Positions 10,604 to 16,931 of a stretch of DNA of 64,000 nucleotides are shown here, piece by piece. This DNA comes from Ornithinimicrobium sp. F0845. Its GTDB lineage: Bacteria > Actinomycetota > Actinomycetes > Actinomycetales > Dermatophilaceae. The notes below the pieces were generated by a model that saw nothing but the letters and a program-made list of their open reading frames with translations, made no database searches and was not told where the DNA came from. Every line of letters starts with the position of its first letter. Position 1 is the stretch's first letter. Location: contig NZ_JALKAL010000007.1 in assembly GCF_023015765.1 (NCBI RefSeq), positions 1 through 64,000 on the forward strand. The letters run 5' to 3'. The position numbers and the translations under genes were made by a program.

Positions 10604-10852
10604 GTGGAGAAGATCAAAGGAGTGCCGGTCACCGACCAGATGATCCAAGAGTGGGCCGACGAGGCTGAGCAGGGCTACGACGTCGAACAACTTCGCAAGC
10701 GGGGCCGCAAGCCGATGGGCGACGGACCCGCTCGGGTGGTGCCCGTCCGCCTCGACGACACCCTGCTCAGCGCGCTGGACGAGCGCGCGGAGCGAGATCA
10801 CACCACCCGCTCCGAGCTGATCCGTGCTGCCCTTCGTGCCTACGTCGCGTGA
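10604..10852 (+). CDS. Ribbon-helix-helix antitoxin (CopG/MetJ fold)
   Basis: About 82 residues from a GTG at 10604; the upstream frame has no conserved content. The C-terminal half is a standard RHH fold: PVRLDDTLLSALDERAERDH then TTRSELIRAALRAYVA, with the beta-strand basic residue and the SELIRAALR helix. The N-terminal part (DQMIQEWADEAEQGYDVEQL) is the acidic segment that usually wraps the toxin. Its stop overlaps the next gene by four bases (GTGA), the layout of a type II module. It probably autoregulates the pair. Confidence 0.8.
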   Translation: MEKIKGVPVTDQMIQEWADEAEQGYDVEQLRKRGRKPMGDGPARVVPVRLDDTLLSALDERAERDHTTRSELIRAALRAYVA

Positions 10853-11088
10853 AGGTCAACCCCTCCGCACTCAAGCATGAACTGAGCGAACTCGACATCC
10901 TCTACGCGGCCGAGAACTGGGCCTACGCCAGCGAACCGGACGATGACATACCGGCCAAGCAGTTCGTGTTGGGCTTCGACCGAAGCGGCCGCCTCCTCGA
11001 GATGGCGATTCTGACTTTCGACAACGGGCACCAACTCGTCATCCACGCCATGAAGGCGCGGCGCCAGTACCTGCATCTCCTCGAATGA
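10849..11088 (+). CDS. Small toxin candidate paired with the RHH antitoxin (BrnT-like fold possible)
   Basis: 79 residues from a GTG overlapping the antitoxin stop. I do not recognise a firmly named family. What is visible: a helix with HELSELDILYAAENWAYASE, then alternating strands KQFVLGFDRSGRLLEMAILT and HQLVIHAMKARRQYLHLLE. A compact strand-rich domain with the I-H-A-M-K-A-R-R ending is reminiscent of BrnT or RelE-type ribonucleases (compare IISARRA near the end of BrnT). Position and size favour a toxin; the biochemical activity is inferred. Confidence 0.55.
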   Translation: MKVNPSALKHELSELDILYAAENWAYASEPDDDIPAKQFVLGFDRSGRLLEMAILTFDNGHQLVIHAMKARRQYLHLLE

Positions 11089-11668
11089 CCATTGGGCCAG
11101 CGATAAGGGCCGACCGACCAGCAGAGTTTTCGGCGATGCGGTTCCCTGACGCGACGTACGTCCTGAGTTTGTTGCGTCCGCGGACCCGGAGCATCACGAA
11201 CTCTGTCCGAAGAGTCGTTTACGTTCCACACGGGTCATCGCGTCAGTCACGCCCAGACACTATCTGTGCGGGTCAAGTTCGACCGCGAGGTGGCGGCCAC
11301 CACGCTCACGAGACGCGGCATGTCCCGTGATCAGCTTGCGCCCCAACTAGGCTGGCACGTGTCCAGAAACTACTCACTCTCCGCCGCGCGGCGGGGTAGT
11401 TTCCGGCCACGTGCCCGCGTGGCTGTGACCTGAGTGGCGGGTGTGGCTGGTGTGTCGTTAGTTGGCTCGCCCACATCGGCATGAGCGCGAGATACCGCGC
11501 AGCGGAGTGGAGGGCGAGACCGCCCGAGGATCTCGACAAGTTGGCAGGACTGGCGTGGCCCACGATCTTGTCGGACCGCAGGTCAGGCGCCGGCTCACCC
11601 GACAGATCGAGTGAGAACCTACAGTGGCACAACTGGAGTTGTGCCCAAGGTTTTGGCTACACTTGGGC
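11089..11668. other. 580-bp gap without a supportable gene
   Basis: Between the two toxin-antitoxin pairs. Short reading frames exist, but none has family resemblance or a convincing start. One stretch (about 11265-11335) translates to VKFDREVAATTLTRRGMSRD, which could be a decayed HTH fragment. The gap also holds the inverted repeat at 11354 and the operator at 11626. GC content is lower than in the surrounding genes. Confidence 0.5.
11354..11415. repeat. Long imperfect inverted repeat in a gene-free gap
   Basis: The left arm 11354-11373 (GGCACGTGTCCAGAAACTAC) pairs with 11396-11415 (GTAGTTTCCGGCCACGTGCC) with three mismatches in 20. The loop holds a second palindrome, CCGCCGCGCGGCGG at 11381-11394. 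It could be a bidirectional terminator or the remains of a mobile element. Confidence 0.6.
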
Positions 11669-11669
11669 A
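11626..11669 (+). promoter_or_regulatory. Nested inverted-repeat operator before the YefM/RelE-type pair
   Basis: GGCACAACT and AGTTGTGCC (11626-11645) form a perfect 9-bp inverted repeat with a 2-base centre. TGCCCAAG (11642-11649) and CTTGGGCA (11662-11669) form a second that touches the start codon. The two overlap at 11642-11645, so the DNA could bind two antitoxin dimers or switch between two structures. Autorepression by the antitoxin is the usual mechanism in this family. Confidence 0.65.
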
Positions 11670-11938
11670 TGACTGCTGTACCCCTTGGCGACGCGCGAGA
11701 CCGGCTCTCAGAGTACGTTTCGGAGGTCGAACGCACCCATCAACGCGTGACAATCACCCGTCACGGCCATCCGGCCGCGGTCCTCATCTCCGCGGACGAT
11801 CTCGCTGCCATCGAGGAGACCGTGGAGATCCTTGGAACACCTGGCGCCGCCGAAGCCATCAATGAAGGCCTCGCCGACGCCGCCGCCGGCCGCTTCGCCG
11901 ACAACGACGCCATCAAGTCCCGCTACGGGATCGCCTGA
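11669..11938 (+). CDS. Phd/YefM-family antitoxin
   Basis: 89 residues. The N-terminal DNA-binding domain shows the family pattern: VPLGDARDRLSEYVSEVERT then HQRVTITRHGHPAAVLISAD, with the dimerising strands and the DLAAIEETVEIL helix. The C-terminal part (EGLADAAAGRFADNDAIKSR) is the flexible toxin-neutralising segment. The ATG at 11669 is immediately preceded by a two-part palindromic operator. The following toxin gene begins directly after the stop with no gap, so the two are co-translated. Confidence 0.85.
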   Translation: MTAVPLGDARDRLSEYVSEVERTHQRVTITRHGHPAAVLISADDLAAIEETVEILGTPGAAEAINEGLADAAAGRFADNDAIKSRYGIA

Positions 11939-12208
11939 GTGGAGGAGCGGTACTCGATCCGAGTCACGGCTCGAGCCGAACGCGATCTACAGCGGTTGCC
12001 AGAGAAGATCGCCACGGCCTGCGTCGAGTTCATCTTCGGGCCTCTCGCCGACAAGCCACGGCGAGTAGGCAAGCCCCTCCGGGGCAAGCTTGGCGGCCTG
12101 CACTCTGCTCGCCGGGGTGACTACCGGGTGATCTACGGCGTCGTTGAAGACGCCCGCACCGTGGAGATCGTGCATATAGACCGACGCAGCGACATCTACA
12201 GGCGATGA
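11939..12208 (+). CDS. RelE/ParE-superfamily mRNA interferase toxin
   Basis: 89 residues from a GTG that abuts the antitoxin stop. The core fits RelE: YSIRVTARAERDLQRLPEKI, then GKPLRGKLGGLHSARRGDYR, then VIYGVVEDARTVEIVHIDRR and SDIYRR. The basic residues in the LHSARRGDYRVIY segment and the C-terminal HIDRRSDIYR correspond to the catalytic basic cluster of RelE enzymes. It would cleave ribosome-bound mRNA when not held by the antitoxin. The pairing with a Phd/YefM antitoxin is common. Confidence 0.88.
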   Translation: MEERYSIRVTARAERDLQRLPEKIATACVEFIFGPLADKPRRVGKPLRGKLGGLHSARRGDYRVIYGVVEDARTVEIVHIDRRSDIYRR

Positions 12209-12404
12209 AGGGACCTTCGCCGTCCCGCTCACCGATCCACTTGCCGAACACCGTCGGCTCAAGCTCAACTGCGAACAGCCCTCTCGTGCGAGGATCCGGA
12301 CAAGATACTGAGAATCTGTGAGCGCCACAAAGGTGTCACACTGCTGGTCACGGCGGTCTCCCATCTGACAAATCGCGCGAAAACCTACAGGCTGCGGCTG
12401 TGCG
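12209..12404. other. Gap with no recognisable gene
   Basis: About 200 bases between the RelE gene and the antitoxin remnant. No frame shows family features and no strong hairpin is visible. It is lower in GC than the neighbouring genes. Confidence 0.4.
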
Positions 12405-12497
12405 GCTCTCGTCGCAGCACTGGATGCGGCCCACGCCAACCCGGAGTCGCTGCTTGAGTGGACCGACGTCCGCAAGACTCTCCCAGGTCGACGTTGA
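12405..12497 (+). pseudogene. Remnant of an addiction-module antitoxin (PF09720-like C-terminus)
   Basis: The frame ending at the TGA at 12495-12497 reads LDAAHANPESLLEWTDVRKT LPGRR. This matches the usual end of the short antitoxins paired with ParE-like toxins (a HxANPxSxxxWxxVRxxL pattern). Upstream of about 12405 the expected body of the protein is not present. Its stop overlaps the start of the ParE-like frame (CGTTGAGG), the same layout as an intact module, so this is a decayed pair. Confidence 0.55.
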
Positions 12498-12765
12498 GGA
12501 TTGTCCTCACCCGGCATGCGGTAGGTGACGTCGAAGAGGCCCCTGACTACTACGCCGGAATCGGCCGGAAGCTCGGTTCACGCTTCGCCGGAGACGTCGA
12601 CGCGGCCTGCGAGCGGATCGTGAAGTTCCCCGAGGAGTATCCCCCGTTGAAGGATTCGACGAGCTCCCCAGGGCCCGGATGAGCCGGTTCCCCTACGCAA
12701 TCTGCTACCAGCAGACCCCTCGCGACCTGCTTGCCGTCCGCGTGCTGCATTCCGGCGCCAACAGC
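12494..12765 (+). pseudogene. ParE/RelE-type toxin, frameshifted
   Basis: From a TTG at 12494 the frame gives RIVLTRHAVGDVEEAPDYYA, then GIGRKLGSRFAGDVDAACER, then IVKFPEEYPPL, the first two thirds of a ParE-like toxin. Near 12650 the frame breaks. The continuation FDELPRARMSRFPYAICYQQ then TPRDLLAVRVLHSGAN is found in the neighbouring frame, consistent with loss of a single G in the AAGG run. The last residues run directly into a truncated VOC gene. Both the frameshift and the damaged antitoxin argue that the module is dead. Confidence 0.75.
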
Positions 12766-13156
12766 CCTCGCGGCATTCTGGGCCGAGGCGCTTGGCTACG
12801 CAATGGCGCCGCCTCCCGACGGCTTCGAGAGCAGGGCGGCGTGGTTCGCCGAGCACGCGGTCCCCGAGGGCGAGTGGGACGACGGTGCGTTCCTCCACGA
12901 CCCGAGCGTGCGCGGGCCCACGATCTGGTTCCTGCGCGTGCCCGAGGCGAAGACGGTCAAGAACCGGCTCCATCTCGATCTCCAGGTCGGTGGAGGTCGT
13001 CAGACGCCATGGGAGCAGCGGTGGCCGCGCGTGACCGGCGAGGTTGCGCGCCTGGGCAGGCTTGGCGCACAGGTCGTCCAGGAAGTTCCTCCGGGCGAGC
13101 GGCCAGACCATGTGATCATGGTCGATCCAGAAGGCAACGAGTTCTGCGTCGTCTGA
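12758..13156 (+). pseudogene. Glyoxalase-like (VOC) domain protein missing its N-terminus
   Basis: The homologous part begins at PTALAAFWAEALGYAMAPPP and continues to the conserved end RPDHVIMVDPEGNEFCVV. Family members normally start about a dozen residues earlier with a beta-strand and a DCADP turn carrying a metal ligand. Here that segment is replaced by the ParE C-terminus in another frame. The remaining metal-site Glu (in NEFCV) and the second beta-alpha-beta module (NRLHLDLQV) are intact. A 5-prime deletion that fused this gene to the dead toxin is the simplest reading. Expression from an internal GTG or TTG (for example 12731) cannot be excluded. Confidence 0.6.
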
Positions 13157-13195
13157 TCCCCGAGATGTCAGCCCACCACAGAGGAGTCACGAGCC

Positions 13196-13636
13196 ATGAG
13201 CTTTCAGGTCTATCTTTCTGGCGAGATCCACACCGACTGGCGTGAGGAGATCCAGCGCGGCGCCGAGGCCGCCGGGCTGAACGTCACCTTTACCGCGCCC
13301 GTGACCGACCACTCCGCGAGCGACGCCGCGGGCGACTACCTGGGAGAGACCAGCAACGAGTTCTGGCGTGATCACCAGTCCGCCAAGGTGAACGCAATCC
13401 GCACTCGCACCCTCATCCAGCAGAGCGACCTGGTGGTGGTGCGCTTCGGGGACCAGTACAAGCAGTGGAACGCCGCCTTCGACGCCGGCTACTGCGCCGC
13501 GCTGGGCAAGCCCTACGTCACCCTGCACGAGTCCGACATCGTCCATCCCCTGAAGGAGGTCGACGCGGAGGCCCAGGCCTGGTGCACGACGACCGACCAG
13601 GTGGTGGAGATCCTGCGCTACGTGCTCACGGCCTGA
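13196..13636 (+). CDS. ytoQ: YtoQ family protein
   Basis: 146 residues that match the YtoQ family along the whole length: MSFQVYLSGEIHTDWREEIQ at the start, APVTDHSASDAAGDYLG in the middle and IQQSDLVVVRFGDQYKQWNA then FDAGYCAALGKPYVTLH near the end. The fold is thought to resemble nucleoside 2-deoxyribosyltransferases, and the SDLVVVRFGDQYKQWNAAFDAG block fits the nucleotide-binding half of that fold. No activity has been established to my knowledge. The ATG is preceded by GAGGAG. It runs tail-to-tail into the NUDIX gene with an 11-base overlap. Confidence 0.88.
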   Translation: MSFQVYLSGEIHTDWREEIQRGAEAAGLNVTFTAPVTDHSASDAAGDYLGETSNEFWRDHQSAKVNAIRTRTLIQQSDLVVVRFGDQYKQWNAAFDAGYCAALGKPYVTLHESDIVHPLKEVDAEAQAWCTTTDQVVEILRYVLTA

Positions 13637-14066
13637 GGCGTTCGACCGCCACGTCAACCACGTCGGCGGTCGGCTCGGGGAGCGGGAAGTCGGCCAGCCG
13701 GACCCAGCGGGCGAAGTCCGTCGTCCCGTCCTGCTCGGTCGTGCCCAACCGACCTCCCACGATGGTCGCCTCGAAGAGCAGTCGCTGGGAGCGGAAGGGG
13801 CGCGACGCCCGTCGGCTCGCCGGCCCCGTGAAGTGGTGCGTCGCCAGGAGCGGCCCGACCTGCACGTCATACCCCGTCTCCTCGTAGGTCTCGCGCACCA
13901 CCGCGTCCTCGATGCCCTCGTCGAACTCCACCCCGCCCCCCGGCACCGACCAGCACGCGTTGGCACGGTCTGCCCCGCCGTTGAACCAGGTCAGCAGGAT
14001 CTCTCCCGCGTCGTTGACCAGCACCGCATAGGCGGCGAGCCGGGTGTCGTACTCGGTGAAGTGCAC
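13626..14066 (-). CDS. NUDIX hydrolase
   Basis: 146 residues with a textbook Nudix box: GGGVEFDEGIEDAVVRETYE then ETGY, all acidic residues present. The N-terminal strand RLAAYAVLVNDAGEILLTWF and the C-terminal RWVRLADFPLPEPTADVVDV complete the fold. It is a cytoplasmic pyrophosphohydrolase of unknown substrate, possibly a MutT-like sanitising or ADP-ribose-type enzyme. It is convergent with ytoQ and overlaps it by 11 bases at the 3-prime end. Confidence 0.88.
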   Translation of the reverse strand: MHFTEYDTRLAAYAVLVNDAGEILLTWFNGGADRANACWSVPGGGVEFDEGIEDAVVRETYEETGYDVQVGPLLATHHFTGPASRRASRPFRSQRLLFEATIVGGRLGTTEQDGTTDFARWVRLADFPLPEPTADVVDVAVERLRP

Positions 14067-14075
14067 CCGGTGACC

Positions 14076-14201
14076 CTACGTGAGTCGCCGCACCAGGGTC
14101 AACGCGTGCGGGTCCGCGCCACCGATTGCGGCCGAGATGTCCCGCACCTCGCCCCCGCTGAGCACCAGCCGACCACCGACGTATGCCGTGGGGCCGGACA
14201 C
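14076..14201 (-). CDS. Possible small protein of unknown function (41 aa)
   Basis: From a GTG at 14201 the frame reads VSGPTAYVGGRLVLSGGEVR DISAAIGGADPHALTLVRRL and a final T before TAG, with typical high GC at third positions. The frame stays open further upstream, so it may be the tail of a lost gene. I recognise no family. Two GTATGCC/GGCATAC motifs lie in or beside it (14181 and 14213). Confidence 0.3.
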   Translation of the reverse strand: MSGPTAYVGGRLVLSGGEVRDISAAIGGADPHALTLVRRLT

Positions 14202-14235
14202 GAGCAGGAGCCGTATGCCGTGGAGCCGGACAGCG

Positions 14236-14268
14236 CGAAGGCCCCCGACTCTGCGTCGAGGGCCTTCG
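14236..14268 (-). terminator. Hairpin after hsp20
   Basis: CGAAGGCCC at 14236-14244 and GGGCCTTCG at 14260-14268 pair perfectly, and a short CGAC/GTCG extension closes the loop. It lies 15 bases beyond the hsp20 stop. No T-run is visible. Confidence 0.65.
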
Positions 14269-14282
14269 TCAGGGTGAGCGGC

Positions 14283-14744
14283 TCAGGCCGCGTCGGTCTC
14301 CTCGGAGACCTCGCCCTTCACTGGCTCGTCCAGGCCACGCTGGCCCTCGTGGGCCACGGTGATCTTGCGCGGCTTGGCCTCGTCGGCGACCGGGATGACC
14401 AGCCGCAGGACGCCGTCGGCGTACATCGCGTCGATCTTGTCGGTCGCCAGACCGCGACCCAGGGTCAGCTGCCGGGCGAAGGAGCCGGTCGGGCGCTCCC
14501 GGGTCAGCCACTTGCCGTTCTCGGTGGAGCGGCCCACGCGCTCGGCCCGGATCGTCAGGCTGCGGTCGTCGACGTCGATGTCGATCGTGCTCGGGTCAAC
14601 GCCCGGCAGGTCGACCTCGACGACGAAGCGGTCCCCGTCGCGGTAGAGGTCCATCGGCATGCCCGGTCCGGCCGGCCCGCGGCTGACCGAACCGAAGACG
14701 CGGTCGATCTCGCGGAACGGGTCGAAGGTGCTGAAGGTGTTCAC
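14283..14744 (-). CDS. Hsp20 / alpha-crystallin small heat-shock protein
   Basis: 153 residues. A short N-terminal arm (FDPFREIDRVFGSVSRGPAG) leads to the alpha-crystallin domain (about 35-130): MDLYRDGDRFVVEVDLPGVD, the DDRSLTIRAER strand, FARQLTLGRGLATDKIDAMY and ADGVLRLVIPV. The C-terminal tail is acidic (EVSEETDAA). It acts as an ATP-independent holdase. A HAIR-like sequence sits 46-66 bases upstream, so HspR, encoded 8 kb away in this window, probably controls it together with dnaK, as for hsp18-type genes in other actinobacteria. A hairpin follows the stop. Confidence 0.95.
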   Translation of the reverse strand: MNTFSTFDPFREIDRVFGSVSRGPAGPGMPMDLYRDGDRFVVEVDLPGVDPSTIDIDVDDRSLTIRAERVGRSTENGKWLTRERPTGSFARQLTLGRGLATDKIDAMYADGVLRLVIPVADEAKPRKITVAHEGQRGLDEPVKGEVSEETDAA

Positions 14745-14789
14745 GGTTCCTCCTCAGTGATCAGCCAATCCGCCACCCTGGCGGGTTAA

Positions 14790-14810
14790 CTTGAGTCTAT
14801 ATCAGTCAAC
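14790..14810 (-). promoter_or_regulatory. HAIR-like operator upstream of hsp20
   Basis: CTTGAGT at 14790-14796 is an exact HAIR half-site. After 7 bases, AGTCAAC (14804-14810) is a weaker second half. On the minus strand the site contains TTGACT, a usable -35 box. Confidence 0.6.
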
Positions 14811-14935
14811 TTTCTTGATGCCGCGCGTATTCCGCGACTGGTCGGGCAGCTTCGAACCGTCAGCGGGCGGCCGGCTCCCACGAGCGGTGCGGGCGTTCCT
14901 GGTCGACGAGGACGACGCGCGACTGATGCGGACGC

Positions 14936-14977
14936 GCGAGGCGTGTCAGCGGACGGGCGAGGCGTGTCAGCGGACGG
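14936..14977. repeat. 21-bp tandem repeat, two copies
   Basis: Positions 14936-14956 and 14957-14977 are identical (unit begins GCGAGGCGTGTCAGCGGACG). The stretch from 14811 to 15199 otherwise holds REP copy 3 and no gene that I can support. Confidence 0.75.
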
Positions 14978-15002
14978 GCCCGCGCGACCCGCCACCGCCG
15001 GC

Positions 15003-15073
15003 AACTTCGAGCGCCTTCCGGTTCTTCGGGGCGACTGCAGTCGTCTGTAGGAACACGACGGCGCTCGAAGACG
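15003..15073. repeat. REP-like palindromic element, copy 3 of 5
   Basis: It opens AACTTCGAGCGCC, contains GTTCTTCGGGGCGACTGCAG and closes GGCGCTCGAAGACG. It is the most diverged copy in its central right half (TCGTCTGTAGGAACACG). It lies between hsp20 and the DUF5996 gene. Confidence 0.8.
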
Positions 15074-15199
15074 GGGCGAGGTCGCCCTCGAAGACGATGC
15101 GCGGTCGACCGACCTGGCCAGACGCTGGCCAAGCGCTGGGCGGGCGGAGCGTCCGGGACTGGCAGCGGCGCGGCCACCCGCTGCACTACGGTCGGAGAC

Positions 15200-16108
15200 A
15201 TGACCTCCCCCTGGCCCGAGATGCCGCTCGCGAAGTGGCAGCCGACGAAGGACACCTTCCTGCTGTGGACGCAGGTCATCGGGAAGATCCGGCTGGCCCG
15301 CGAACCCCTGCTGAACCACTGGTGGAACGCCCCGCTCTACGTCACCGGTCGCGGGCTCTCCACCTCGCTCATGCCGGCCGGACCGGGGCGGGGCTTCTCC
15401 ATCGACCTCGACCTGCTCGACCACCGGCTCGAGGTGACCACCACGACCGGCCCGAGAGCCGCCATGGAACTCGAACCCATGACCGTCGCGGACTTCTACG
15501 CCCGGCTCGCCGGCCTGCTGGACCAGCTGGACCTGACCACAGAGATCTGGCCGGTGCCGGTGGAGCTGCCTGACGCCATACCGTTCGCCGAGGACACCAC
15601 CCACAGCGACTACGACCCCGAGACGGTGACCAGGTTCTGGCACAGCCTGGTCGAGGCCCAGCGCGTCTTCGCGACCTTCCGGACCGGCTTCGTCGGCAAG
15701 TCCAGCCCGGTCCACCTCTTCTGGGGCGCGCTGGACCTGGCGACCACGCGCTTCTCCGGCAGGACCGCGCCCCCGCACCCCGGCGGCGCGCACAACTGCG
15801 GACCGCACGTGATGCACGAGGCCTACTCCCACGAGGTCAGCAGCGCGGGCTACTGGCCGGGTGGTGCAGAGGAGGGGATCTTCTACTCCTACGCCTACCC
15901 CGAGCCGGCGGGCTATCGCACGATGCCGGCCGGCCCGGCCGGCGCGCGCTTCGACGAGGAGCTCGGCGAGTTCGTCCTGCCCTACGCCGCCGTCCGCACC
16001 GCCGTCGACCCCGACGCGGTGCTCCTGGACTTCCTGCAGAAGACCTACGAGGCGGCCGCGGTCGCCGCCGGCTGGGACCGCGCGGCGCTGGAACGCCCGC
16101 GGTCCTAG
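15200..16108 (+). CDS. DUF5996 family protein
   Basis: 302 residues, matching the uncharacterised DUF5996 family along its length. Characteristic blocks are WPEMPLAKWQPTKDTFLLWT, KIRLAREPLLNHWWNAPLYV, SPVHLFWGALDLATTRFSGR and a histidine-rich region AHNCGPHVMHEAYSHEVSS followed by GYWPGG. The conserved His, Glu and Cys residues in that last region could bind a metal, but no function is known. No signal peptide or membrane span is visible. The ATG at 15200 coincides with the start of similarity. Confidence 0.8.
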   Translation: MTSPWPEMPLAKWQPTKDTFLLWTQVIGKIRLAREPLLNHWWNAPLYVTGRGLSTSLMPAGPGRGFSIDLDLLDHRLEVTTTTGPRAAMELEPMTVADFYARLAGLLDQLDLTTEIWPVPVELPDAIPFAEDTTHSDYDPETVTRFWHSLVEAQRVFATFRTGFVGKSSPVHLFWGALDLATTRFSGRTAPPHPGGAHNCGPHVMHEAYSHEVSSAGYWPGGAEEGIFYSYAYPEPAGYRTMPAGPAGARFDEELGEFVLPYAAVRTAVDPDAVLLDFLQKTYEAAAVAAGWDRAALERPRS

Positions 16109-16134
16109 AACGTCTGGCTGCGCGCCGGCTCCCG

Positions 16135-16230
16135 CACCAGAGGGACCAAGACCCACGCACTCAGCGTCCGGCGGGGTTCACTGCGTGGGATTGTGTCCAC
16201 CAGAGGGATCAAGACCCACGCAATGAGCGT
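16135..16230. repeat. 63-bp-period direct repeat with the core CAAGACCCAC
   Basis: CACCAGAGGGACCAAGACCC (from 16135) recurs as CACCAGAGGGATCAAGACCC from 16198, each followed by an ACGCA...GCGTC block. An inverted partial copy (TGCGTGGGATTGTGTCC) lies between them. A single related copy (CCAAGACCCAC) occurs in another gap at 38795. The tract is non-coding. Confidence 0.65.
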
Positions 16231-16261
16231 CACAGGCCGGCACGAGTGCTGCCTGTGCGCA

Positions 16262-16450
16262 GGCTCCCGGTAGCGTCCCAGCGCCCGCAGCGCCGCGGCC
16301 CGGTAGCTGCCGCCGAGCAGGATCGCGTGGACCAGCAGCGGGCCAGCTGGTACCACGCCACCCGGTCGCGCCAGCCGTCTGATCGCCGCCCCCGCCGCGG
16401 CGGCGCCTCCGGGGCCATCGGGCTGACCTCCTGGTAGGCCCCCAGGCACT
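16262..16450 (-). pseudogene. C-terminal remnant of a fructosamine kinase-like gene
   Basis: On the minus strand the frame from about 16450 reads LGAYQEVSPMAPE and then DGWRDRVAWYQLA. A neighbouring frame then continues GPLLVHAILLGGSYRAAALR and ALGRY. Together these match the end of fructosamine/ketosamine-3-kinases (AYQEV...GWRDRVxxYQLYPLLVHxxLFGGxYRxxxxR). The rest of the gene is missing and the two pieces are out of frame. It is a relic; the 63-bp repeats lie immediately beyond it. Confidence 0.55.
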
Positions 16451-16482
16451 TCGGCCCGAACCTGGCAGTTAGTGTCAGGCAC

Positions 16483-16917
16483 ATGGACGAGCCGATGGAG
16501 CCAGTGCCCTTCGAGGTCTACCAGACCGGTGTGTACCTGCACGGCACGAAGGCGGACCTTGACGTCGGGGACGTTCTGACTCCCGGCCGGGAGTCGAACT
16601 TCGAGGCCGGTCGCGTCATGAACTACGTCTACTTCACCGAGACCCTGGACGCGGCGACCTGGGGTGCCGAACTGTCCGCGGGTCAAGGGCCTGGCCGCAT
16701 CTACATCGTCGAGCCGATGGGCGACTTCGAGGACGATCCCAACGTCACCGACAAGAAGTTCCCAGGCAACCCAACTCGATCCTTTCGGTCCCGCGAACCG
16801 TTGCGAGTTGTCGGTGAACTGCGCAGCTGGGTCGGCCACTCCCCCGACGCGTTGCAGGCCATGCACGACGGTCTCGCTGCGTTGAAGCGGGACGGCGAGG
16901 CCACCATCGACGACTGA
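16483..16917 (+). CDS. arr: Arr, NAD-dependent rifampin ADP-ribosyltransferase
   Basis: 144 residues matching Arr enzymes throughout: TGVYLHGTKADLDVGDVLTP, VMNYVYFTETLDAATWGAEL, GRIYIVEPMGDFEDDPNVTD, KKFPGNPTRSFRSREPLRVV and the terminal GHSPDALQAMHDGL. The HGT near the N-terminus and the Tyr-rich NYVYFT strand belong to the NAD site, and FEDDPN is the family signature. The enzyme inactivates rifamycins by ADP-ribosylating the 23-hydroxyl. It stands alone between a fructosamine kinase relic and a DUF1272 gene. Chromosomal arr genes are widespread in actinobacteria, so it need not be recently acquired. Two in-frame ATGs (16483 and 16495) are possible starts. Confidence 0.93.
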   Translation: MDEPMEPVPFEVYQTGVYLHGTKADLDVGDVLTPGRESNFEAGRVMNYVYFTETLDAATWGAELSAGQGPGRIYIVEPMGDFEDDPNVTDKKFPGNPTRSFRSREPLRVVGELRSWVGHSPDALQAMHDGLAALKRDGEATIDD

Positions 16918-16931
16918 CGCGGGCCAGGAGG

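Noticed and set aside
11085-11330. 81-codon frame overlapping the toxin stop as a third TA gene
   Set aside because: The ATGA overlap is attractive, but the sequence has no recognisable fold, many Arg/Pro codons and atypical codon use, so I left it as gap.
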